From NCBI GenBank assembly GCA_007748055.1, contig CP036279.1:3844001-3908000 (forward strand): a DNA stretch of 64,000 nucleotides, read 5' to 3'. A program made the translations under genes and the position numbers. This document shows positions 6,233 to 13,956 of the stretch, one piece after another; position 1 is the first letter of the stretch, and every line of letters begins with the position of its first letter. The notes beneath the pieces are model-generated. The model searched no databases. It was not told the origin of the DNA and saw only the letters and a program-made list of their open reading frames with translations. This stretch comes from Kolteria novifilia. Its GTDB lineage: Bacteria > Planctomycetota > Planctomycetia > Kolteriales > Kolteriaceae.

Positions 6233-9195
6233 GTCTGGCTGACCAGGGCCGCGAGGCGTCGTTCCCAGTCCGCCTTCTTCAGCCGTGACTTTTCAAACGC
6301 GGCATCGTCGAGCTTCTTGATGATCGTGTCGGCTTGGCGAATCGCGCTGAGGGCGTCCTCGCGACGATTCGATTCCAAGTAGATGTTCGCGGTTCGCAAC
6401 AGCGCCGTCAGCACTTCCGCGCTGTCGGAGAACTGCAGCGCCGCTTCCTCATACGCGGCGACCGCCGCGTCGGTCTCGCCGAGCGCTTCACTGGCCTCAC
6501 CGACACCGAAGAGCGAGCGATACGCTAGCTCTTGCTCCGAGGCGGTCAGTGGCCGCCGCTGTTGTTCGTCGATCAACCGTCGTGCGAGCCGCGTGTATTC
6601 ATCCCGCGCCGCGCGCCGTTGGTCGTCTTCGAGACGCCGGAACTCGGCTTGAAGCCGCGGCACCTCCTCGGCTCGTGATCGCTCCCCGTACTCGTCCGCC
6701 TTGCTCCAATGCGACCGGGCGATCAGGAAGAGCGCGTCACTCACCCGCGAATCGTTCGGAAATCGGCGTACCGCCTCGGTCAATAAGGAGATCGCGTCAT
6801 CGAAATCGCGAAGCGAGTAATGCACCTCCCCCAGTTCGAACAGCGACAGCCGCCACTCCCGAGCGCTCGGCTCGAGATCCGGGGTCCGCCCATCGGTGTT
6901 CGCGAGCAAGACATCCTTCGCCGCTTCCAATAACTGACGTCGTTGGTCCTTCCCTTCGGGCGTCGGCGTCCCTCCCTCAAGCTCCAGGAGCCGGGCCATG
7001 TCGCGATAGACGCGAGCGAGATACAGTCGCCCCTCGAACCGGTTCGGCGATCGCGGATCCCGCTTCAGCGCGGTCTCGAGTGTCTCCTTCGCGTCGACGA
7101 GTTCCCCAAGCGCCATTTGGGACCGCGCCAGGTAGATGCGAGCGAGCAGATCGCGTTCGCCGCGACCATGGATCAACAGGAACTCGTCGAGCGGAGCCCG
7201 GACGGCTTGATAGTCCTCGCCATCGAAAAACGCGACCGCCGATTGCCAAAGATAGTCGGCGTACTGTAGCGTCGTGCGTTTCTCCCACGCCGCCTTGCGG
7301 TAAGCCTCTCCGGCCTCGCGATATCGCTGCTCGGCGAGCTTGTCGTCCGCCGACGTCCCCGACGCTTGAAGTCGCTGCGCCAAACTCTTGCTCGCGTCCC
7401 CGACGAACTCATCGGCTTCTCCAGGGGGAGCGAAACTGCCGTAGAGTGTCCCCAAGGCGATCGCCTCGCGCGGCTTGTTGGCCTCCATCGCCGAAAGCCA
7501 CGCATCCTCGAAGATCCGTCGCAACTCCTCCAGCGGAAGATAGCGATTGCGATAGACGTTGACCGCCTTCGACGCCGTCACCGCGTCGGCGAACGCGTCG
7601 AGTGCGTCCGGCGACCCCAGCCGCCGCAAGACGTCCGCGCGTCGAAAGAGCGCCGCCCGTTCCAAGTCCGTGTCCGGATACCGCTTGATCAGTCGATCGA
7701 AGGTCTCCGCCGCCTTCGCCAAATCGCCGAGGGCCGCTTCGCTCGACCCGAGCATCAACAGCGCCCGTCCGAGGTACTCTCGATCGAGATGATCCTTCTC
7801 GTCGACCAGTTGTCCGAGAATCCCCTCGGCGCTGGCGTGGGCCGCATCGGCGACAAACCTTCGCATACTCGACGGCGCCAATCGCGGCACTAGCTCGCTC
7901 CGCCAGTGTCGCTTTCGCTCCTCGGAGACGAATGGGACTCTCGCGATCAACTCGTCGGTCCCCGCGCGGAGCCAGCGACGGACCTCATCGGCCGCGCCGG
8001 CGAAGTCGCTGAACCGATTGAGGTCGGCGTTCTCCTCTCCCCCAGGACGAGAGAACTGCTTACCCTCCTCGAAGAACGATTCGGCGAGCAGAAAACGCGT
8101 CATCGCGGAGGCTTGAGACTCGCGATCACTTTTCCCGTCGAGCAGCGCGAACCGAGCCTCGACCGGACGATCGAGTTGGAGCAGCAGTTCCGCCTCCCGA
8201 TTGCGAGCATCCGCACGTTCCGCCTCGCCCAGCGCGGACAGACTCGCACGTTCGGCCGCATACTCGAGCGCCGTCTCCAGCCGCGGAGGAACCGTTCGGG
8301 TCGATGACGTCGAAAGTGTCTTCAGCAAGCGTGAAAGCCCTTCGTCGTTCGACTCGCGCTGCGCCACAAGCACTTGGCGCGCCTTCTCCAGTTCGTCCGC
8401 ACCGATATCGTCATCCAGTTGACGATCGAGATCGCGAAGCTGCGATTGCTCTTTGCCGTACACCGGCAACTGGTCGAGTAGCTCCCGACCTCGTTTGAGT
8501 GTTCCTTCGTCGATGTTGTTCGCCACCGACGTCGCCCGGGCAATCTCCTTGGTCGAGAGGCCCGGAATGTTCTTCCAACGCTCGACAAGTCGTTTGGCGT
8601 CTTCGATCCGCGGAGGCAGTTCCAGCAGAGCCACTTGCGCCAAGCGTCGGTCGATCAGCGCCGCCATACGCCGGCGCCAATCGAGCGGCATCTGCAAGAC
8701 CTCGCTCGACTCCGCGTAGCGATCCTCCTCAAAGAGCGTCACGCCGTACGCTTCGGCAAACGGCAAACGAAACTCCTCGGGAACGCCCTCTTGCTTCGCC
8801 AATCGAAAGTAACCCAAGGCTCGGAGACGATACCGGGTCTCCGGCTCACCCTGGGCCCGAAGGGACAAGTCGCGGTAAGCGGTGCCGAGAAAAAAGTCGG
8901 CTTCCCCCCGCAACGACGGCTCCCTCCAGATCCCACTCTCGACCCGCCCCCGGAGGATGTCGAGCATTCCCCATGCTTGTTCGGCCCGGGTCGGGCTTTC
9001 GTACCACTCCCGAGCTTCCCGCATTGCCTCGAGAAGCTGAAATCGGTGCCAAGCATCGATGGGGCCCTTCCAAAGCAGGACCACCGCCCCCAACATCAAC
9101 GCCCCAAGCACCAACGCCGGAATGGGCCAATGGCGCGACAGGTCGAACGAGTCGGAAGCGTCCTCGTGCTCGCTGAAGTAGCCCTGCTCCGCCAT
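6229..9195 (-). CDS. Large membrane-anchored TPR protein at the head of the flagellar operon
   Basis: 988 residues. After an acidic N-terminus there is one membrane segment at about residues 26-46 (PALVLGALMLGAVVLLWKG); the rest is a long helical solenoid with several recognisable tetratricopeptide motifs, for example ALGDLAKAAETFDRLIKRYP, ARIYLARSQMALGELVDAKE and DAISLLTEAVRRFPNDSRV. The topology suggests a cytoplasmic N-terminus and a periplasmic TPR body. It overlaps the FlgN-like gene by 4 bases and heads the operon with flgB, flgC, fliE and fliF, so a role in flagellar assembly, perhaps as an envelope scaffold, is inferred. No enzymatic motif is seen and no exact family is recognised. 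Confidence 0.75.
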   Translation of the reverse strand: MAEQGYFSEHEDASDSFDLSRHWPIPALVLGALMLGAVVLLWKGPIDAWHRFQLLEAMREAREWYESPTRAEQAWGMLDILRGRVESGIWREPSLRGEADFFLGTAYRDLSLRAQGEPETRYRLRALGYFRLAKQEGVPEEFRLPFAEAYGVTLFEEDRYAESSEVLQMPLDWRRRMAALIDRRLAQVALLELPPRIEDAKRLVERWKNIPGLSTKEIARATSVANNIDEGTLKRGRELLDQLPVYGKEQSQLRDLDRQLDDDIGADELEKARQVLVAQRESNDEGLSRLLKTLSTSSTRTVPPRLETALEYAAERASLSALGEAERADARNREAELLLQLDRPVEARFALLDGKSDRESQASAMTRFLLAESFFEEGKQFSRPGGEENADLNRFSDFAGAADEVRRWLRAGTDELIARVPFVSEERKRHWRSELVPRLAPSSMRRFVADAAHASAEGILGQLVDEKDHLDREYLGRALLMLGSSEAALGDLAKAAETFDRLIKRYPDTDLERAALFRRADVLRRLGSPDALDAFADAVTASKAVNVYRNRYLPLEELRRIFEDAWLSAMEANKPREAIALGTLYGSFAPPGEADEFVGDASKSLAQRLQASGTSADDKLAEQRYREAGEAYRKAAWEKRTTLQYADYLWQSAVAFFDGEDYQAVRAPLDEFLLIHGRGERDLLARIYLARSQMALGELVDAKETLETALKRDPRSPNRFEGRLYLARVYRDMARLLELEGGTPTPEGKDQRRQLLEAAKDVLLANTDGRTPDLEPSAREWRLSLFELGEVHYSLRDFDDAISLLTEAVRRFPNDSRVSDALFLIARSHWSKADEYGERSRAEEVPRLQAEFRRLEDDQRRAARDEYTRLARRLIDEQQRRPLTASEQELAYRSLFGVGEASEALGETDAAVAAYEEAALQFSDSAEVLTALLRTANIYLESNRREDALSAIRQADTIIKKLDDAAFEKSRLKKADWERRLAALVSQT

Positions 9196-9237
9196 CGAAG
9201 GGTGTCCATTACTGCCCGCGAAAGTGCCCCCTCCCGC

Positions 9238-9342
9238 CTAGAGCCTTGCCAGCCGCAAGACTCCGGACGCCGCGGACTGCTCCTCAGTCGGCGGATACAG
9301 ATTGATGACTCCTTGCCCACCACCGGAATGCCCGACGATCAA
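9238..9342 (-). CDS. Possible short ORF or gene remnant upstream of the TPR gene
   Basis: A minus-strand frame that is open from about 9375 to the TAG at 9238 translates to a protein-like sequence containing EEYLYLIVGHSGGGQGVINL and ending GVLRLARL. There is no ATG; a TTG at 9342 would give 34 residues. It ends 42 bases before the TPR gene start, in the same direction. It may be a leader peptide gene, the 3' end of a broken gene, or chance. I do not recognise it. Confidence 0.2.
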   Translation of the reverse strand: MIVGHSGGGQGVINLYPPTEEQSAASGVLRLARL

Positions 9343-9932
9343 GTACAGGTACTCCTCGACTCCTATCTTACCCCGCTCTCACTGTTGGGGAGATACACCC
9401 ATCGTGCCACGCCACAAGTCCGGCGACACCTCGTCCCCGAAACGAGATTGCCGCGACACGCGCCCACTTCTTCACAAGAAGGCAACATCACCGTTGAGCC
9501 AGCATCACGAGAGCCGACCACCGGCTCGATCGTTCGATGGCCAACGGGCCGCGTCCCCAAATGGGAGCGGCACCGAACCGTTTGCTGGCGTTGCGTCTCA
9601 GTAGTGGTATTCCTCGATTGGTGGCGGACCTATCGGTTTCGAGCACGAATTTGTCAAGATGAAATGGGATCCCGACCGAAGGCGACGACGAGAAACGCCC
9701 CTCTTCGCGGGCGCATCATTTGCATCGTTTCTTCGTTCGCGGTAGGGGTACGCCATCAGTTCCCTGGCGACGACTCGAGGACGCACGCCAAAGTTGCGCA
9801 CCGGACCGAGGCCGCGTTTTCGTGGATTGGAGATTCCGCCCTCGATTGACGAAGTCGACCGGAGTCGGCAAGATGTCGACTCGGCCATGGCGCCGAAGTC
9901 GGAAACCGTTGGGTAAGGAAAAGTAACAGGCC
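9343..9932. other. Non-coding stretch between the flagellar operon and metG
   Basis: About 590 bases between divergent units. Short open frames exist on both strands, but none has protein-like composition, a ribosome binding site or a recognisable motif. Promoters for the leftward flagellar unit and for metG must lie here, but I could not pick out convincing -35/-10 pairs. Confidence 0.5.
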
Positions 9933-11609
9933 ATGACACGTCGATTTCTCATTACCGGTGCCCTCCCCTACTCGAATGGGCGACTTCACGTCGGCCACAT
10001 CGCGGGCGCCTACCTACCGGCCGATATCTATGTCCGCTACCTGCGTTCCCGCGGCGACGACGTTCTTTTCGTCTGCGGCAGCGACGACAATGGCGTCGCG
10101 ATCACGCTCAGCGCCCAGAAGGAGGGACTGACACCGCCGGAGATCGTCGCCAAATACAACGCCTCCCAACAACGGGCCTTCGAGGGGCTTGGTATCGACT
10201 TCGACGTCTTCGGGGGAACTCATACGCCCGACTACGTCGAGCGACATACCGAGCTTAGCCAAGAGTTCTTCAAGTCGATTTACGACAAGGGATACTTCAC
10301 CAAACGAACCACCAGCCAGCTATACGACGTCCAAGCCGATCGCTTTCTGCCCGATCGCTACGTCACCGGAACCTGCTACCTCTGCGGGGCCGAGGGGGCC
10401 TACGGCGACCAGTGCGAGGCGTGCGGCCACTCAATGGATCCCCTGAAACTCAAGGATCCCAAGAGCGTCTTTTCCGGCACCACGCCGGAGGTTCGCGAGA
10501 CGACTCACTGGTACTTGCGACTCGACGAGTTCCAGGAACCGCTTGCCCAGTGGCTTGAGGAGCGAGAGGGCTGGCGACCGACCGTGCTCAACTTCGCCAA
10601 AGGGCAGATCAAACTCGGCCTGCCCGAACGGGCGATGACGCGCGATCTCGACTGGGGCATCCCCGTTCCCTTGGACGATCCCGATGCGGCGGGCAAAGTT
10701 CTTTACGTCTGGTTCGACGCCCCGATCGGCTATGTCTCCTTCTCCTCGACGCTGCTCGAGCGCCAGGGCGGATCGCCGTCCGACTATGAAGAGTGGTGGA
10801 AGAGTCCCGACTGCAAGATCGTCCACTTCATCGGCGAGGACAACATCGTCTTCCACGCGATCATCTGGCCCGCGATGTTGATGGCCGAGGGAACCTACCA
10901 GCTCCCGCATCAGGTCGTCGCCAACTCCTTTCTAAACATCAAGTTCCCCGGCAAGGATGAGGAGAAGATCAGCAAGAGCCGCGGGACCGCGGTCTGGATT
11001 GAGGACTACCTCACCGAGTTCGATCCCGATCCCTTGCGTTACTATCTCACCGCGATCGCCCCCGAAAACGCGCGGACCGCGTACGATCCCGACGAGTTCC
11101 TCGTGCGCAATGACAGCGAGCTTCTGGCGACGCTTGGCAACTTCGTCAATCGGAACATCACCTTCGCCCACAAGTACTTCGATGGCAAGGTCCCCGAGGT
11201 CGGCGCAAGGAGCGAGGTGGACGAGAAGCTCTTGCGGCTATGCGGCGAGCAAGCGGAAAAGGTCGCCGAACAGTTGGAGGGATTTCATTTCAAGGCGGGG
11301 CTCACCGAAGTGATGGCGCTCGCCCGCGCAGGCAACCTGTATCTCGACGAGAAGAAGCCGTGGTCGCAGCGGAAGGAAGACCTCGCGGCGTGTGGCACGA
11401 CGATCAACGTCTGCCTGCAGGTCGTCCGCGCGCTGATGGTGCTCATGCAGCCGTTCCTGCCATTCTCCGCCCGCAAATGTCTGGAGATGCTCCAACTCGA
11501 CGAGTCGGCCCTTCAGTGGGACCAGGCCACGACGGAGCTTCCCGCGGGCACGGCCCTTGCCGATCCGACCATGCTCTTCAAGAAGCTCCAGGAGCAGGAG
11601 AAGAAATAA
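9933..11609 (+). CDS. metG: Methionine--tRNA ligase
   Basis: Charges tRNA-Met in the cytoplasm. The class I signature is present as HVGH at residues 19-22 after ALPYSNGRL, and KISKS at 345-349 is the KMSKS loop. A zinc knuckle has C148, C151, C161 and C164. The anticodon-binding helical domain follows (NFVNRNITFAHKYFDG). At 558 residues it ends soon after that domain and lacks the C-terminal EMAP/Trbp111-like tRNA-binding domain found in longer MetRS such as that of E. coli; this is common in many bacteria. It is a stand-alone gene, with the convergent ABC operon ending 85 bases downstream. Confidence 0.96.
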   Translation: MTRRFLITGALPYSNGRLHVGHIAGAYLPADIYVRYLRSRGDDVLFVCGSDDNGVAITLSAQKEGLTPPEIVAKYNASQQRAFEGLGIDFDVFGGTHTPDYVERHTELSQEFFKSIYDKGYFTKRTTSQLYDVQADRFLPDRYVTGTCYLCGAEGAYGDQCEACGHSMDPLKLKDPKSVFSGTTPEVRETTHWYLRLDEFQEPLAQWLEEREGWRPTVLNFAKGQIKLGLPERAMTRDLDWGIPVPLDDPDAAGKVLYVWFDAPIGYVSFSSTLLERQGGSPSDYEEWWKSPDCKIVHFIGEDNIVFHAIIWPAMLMAEGTYQLPHQVVANSFLNIKFPGKDEEKISKSRGTAVWIEDYLTEFDPDPLRYYLTAIAPENARTAYDPDEFLVRNDSELLATLGNFVNRNITFAHKYFDGKVPEVGARSEVDEKLLRLCGEQAEKVAEQLEGFHFKAGLTEVMALARAGNLYLDEKKPWSQRKEDLAACGTTINVCLQVVRALMVLMQPFLPFSARKCLEMLQLDESALQWDQATTELPAGTALADPTMLFKKLQEQEKK

Positions 11610-11694
11610 TCGTCCCCCCTCGCGGGCGACGCTGTCGTGACACGGGCGAACCCACCTTCGGCGGGTTCGGGTCCGTGAGGGTTCCGGTCGAGGT

Positions 11695-13911
11695 CTAGTC
11701 GGCGGGCTTCTCTTCGGAGTCGGCGTTCTTCGCGTCGGACGCTTCCTTGGGATCGGAAGCGTTCGAGGAGTCCTTCAATTCGCCGGCGTCGTCGGCCTTC
11801 GTTGGCTCGGGCGCCTTCTTTGGGGTGCTCGACTCCTTCGGCGTCTCCGCCTTCTTCGGAGTACCGGGCTCTTCCCCCTTCGGCGAACTCGCTGGGGTGG
11901 GGCTCTTCGGCTCTTCCGCTTTCGGCTTCATTTCTTCCTTGGAAGCCTTGGGACTTTCCGTCGCGGGGGTCTTGGGCGACTCCTTCGACTCCGTCGCGGG
12001 GGTCTTGGGCGACTCCTTCGACTCCGTCGCGGGGGTCTTGGGCGACTCTTTCGACTCCGTCGCGGGGGTCTTGGGCGACTCTTTCGACTCCGTCGCGGGG
12101 GTCTTGGGCGACTCTTTCGACTCTGCGGAAGGAGTCTTGGAACTCTCCTTGGCGGGAGTGCTTGGACTCTCCGGCTTGGGAGCGGAGGCCTCTTTCTTGG
12201 GCATCGCCTTGGACTCGGCCGGTGCGGCGGGCTTCTCCGGGGGCTCCGGGCTCGTCGGTTTGTCCGTCCCCTTCGGGGAGACCGGCTTGTCCGTCCCCTT
12301 CGGGGACGTCGGCGGAACCTCCTTTGTCATGGCGGGGAGCCCGGTCGACGCCGGCTGCGACGCTCCAGGCGGGACCGTCGGGATGATCTGGTTGCCGTGA
12401 GGCGTGCCGGGATTGGTCGAGTTCTTGTCGAGTTCAATCAGCTTCGGCCGAGCGACCATGATCTTCGCGTAGGAATCATTCGGGATGACGTAGAACCACT
12501 CCGCGTAGCGAGCGGCGAGCTCTTCGGCCTTCTTCTTCCCACTCGCGATCTTCTGCTCGCGTTCCTTTCGCTTGCGCGCGACCTCCTGCTGCTTGGCTTT
12601 CGCCTCGGCTTCCTTCTTCGCCTTCTCCTTGGCGGCGGAGTCGTCGCCGTTCTTCGCCTCGGCCTCGCCGTCTTCCTTCTCCTTCGGCTCGGTCGGTTCC
12701 TCCTTCGCGGGCTCGTCGTCGGACGCGGCCGGCTCGGGATCGGCGATCGGTGGGAATTTGCTCTCGTCGAAGTCGACGCTCACAAGCAGGAAGCGAACTT
12801 CCTGTCCCTTCGGCTTGGCTGGCTTGTCCTTCTCGTCCTTGGCGGCCTCGTCGTCCTTGGACTTGATCGCCTTTTCATCCTCGCTGCCGGCGGTCAGTTC
12901 GTCGCCCGACGCGACCGCGAGTCCGCCAAAGCGGAGGGTGTAGACGATCCCGTCATCGGTCTCGGCGACCGCCTCGCCATCCTCCGAGAGAACGCGCCCG
13001 TTCGACACGTAGAAGCCCCGGTTCTGCATCGACATCGCCAGTTGGATGCCCTCGGGAAGTCGCAAGTCGGGTTTGATCCCCGCAGGCTTCTTGCGGACGC
13101 CAGTGATCTTCAGGTCACCGATCGCGGTGGCGATCTCCTTGGCGGCGGTCTCGTTGGTCACTTGATCCTTGCCAAGCTCGGTCACCGCCCACTTGCCCTT
13201 TTCCTTCTCGAGGGTGGTCGACCCACGGTTCTCGAGCCCGAGAGCCCCACGGACCGGAACGAGCTTGTAGTCGTTGAGCACGATCTTGTCGAACGTCCCC
13301 GACGGCACGTCGATCAGCTTGGTGTCGATCCAATTGCTAAAAGAGGCGGAAAGATCGACGTCGCTCGACTTGACCGCGTAAACGCGATCCTTGCCGGGAA
13401 CGCGCACGTATCGGAAGCCTTCGCGGCCCTCGACCGGCTCACCGAAGATCAGGTCGGAGACGACGTTGCCGTCCTTGTCGAACAGCTTGACGCGCGTGCC
13501 CCAGCCTTTGCGGCTGCTGTCGTCCTCAAGTGGATCAACCACGCCGTAGAGATCGTGCTCCTCGCGATTGTCGGAGATGACCGAATCCTTGCGCAGGCCG
13601 ATGATCGACCCGGCGGTCTTGTACAAGCGGTCGGCGGCGTCGGCGGGGTAGTCGTGATGCGACGGGATGGTCCAACGGCCATCCTTGCCCTGTTGGACCT
13701 TGAACGGCTTGGCCTGTCCCAGCTCATCGTCGTAGGCGACGACTTCCAGCGCCTTGGGGATGGAAGCATCGGTCAGTTCGGGGTAGAACCCCTCGCCGGT
13801 GTCGTCGAAGATGGCCGGATCCCGCGTCACTCTCGGTTGCGTGACGAAGGCCAGCAACAGCAACGCAAACGCGACCGCGACGTAAACACCTGTCTTTTGC
13901 AACTCAGTCAT
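11695..13911 (-). CDS. DUF4340 protein, ABC/gliding-associated, with repeat-rich C-terminal tail
   Basis: 738 residues, last gene of the ABC operon. An N-terminal membrane helix (VYVAVAFALLLLAFV, residues about 9-23) is followed by a DUF4340-type extracytoplasmic region with repeated beta-strand units, such as YAADAADRLYKTAGSIIGL-like and GFRYVRVPGKDRVYAVKSSD stretches. In other bacteria DUF4340 genes accompany GldG-type ABC permeases, as here. After about residue 390 the protein becomes low complexity: Lys/Glu/Ala-rich coiled regions, then a Pro/Ser/Thr/Lys/Glu tail including five copies of an 11-residue unit ESKESPKTPAT. The tail probably spans or interacts with the envelope. The biochemical role of DUF4340 is not established. 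Confidence 0.8.
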   Translation of the reverse strand: MTELQKTGVYVAVAFALLLLAFVTQPRVTRDPAIFDDTGEGFYPELTDASIPKALEVVAYDDELGQAKPFKVQQGKDGRWTIPSHHDYPADAADRLYKTAGSIIGLRKDSVISDNREEHDLYGVVDPLEDDSSRKGWGTRVKLFDKDGNVVSDLIFGEPVEGREGFRYVRVPGKDRVYAVKSSDVDLSASFSNWIDTKLIDVPSGTFDKIVLNDYKLVPVRGALGLENRGSTTLEKEKGKWAVTELGKDQVTNETAAKEIATAIGDLKITGVRKKPAGIKPDLRLPEGIQLAMSMQNRGFYVSNGRVLSEDGEAVAETDDGIVYTLRFGGLAVASGDELTAGSEDEKAIKSKDDEAAKDEKDKPAKPKGQEVRFLLVSVDFDESKFPPIADPEPAASDDEPAKEEPTEPKEKEDGEAEAKNGDDSAAKEKAKKEAEAKAKQQEVARKRKEREQKIASGKKKAEELAARYAEWFYVIPNDSYAKIMVARPKLIELDKNSTNPGTPHGNQIIPTVPPGASQPASTGLPAMTKEVPPTSPKGTDKPVSPKGTDKPTSPEPPEKPAAPAESKAMPKKEASAPKPESPSTPAKESSKTPSAESKESPKTPATESKESPKTPATESKESPKTPATESKESPKTPATESKESPKTPATESPKASKEEMKPKAEEPKSPTPASSPKGEEPGTPKKAETPKESSTPKKAPEPTKADDAGELKDSSNASDPKEASDAKNADSEEKPAD
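11959..12123 (-). repeat. 33-bp minisatellite, five units, inside the DUF4340 gene
   Basis: Five adjacent, nearly identical 33-base units start at 11959, 11992, 12025, 12058 and 12091; the few differences are silent. Each encodes an 11-residue unit ESKESPKTPAT. The period is a multiple of three, so copy-number changes keep the frame and only alter tail length. Confidence 0.9.
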
Positions 13912-13956
13912 GAAACTGCCTGCCTATCTCCTTGGAGACGTCTCGACTCCTACCAC

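Noticed and set aside
9598-9939. Minus-strand frame of 113 codons upstream of metG
   Set aside because: No motif, Arg/Ser-rich, no ribosome binding site, and it overlaps the start of metG.
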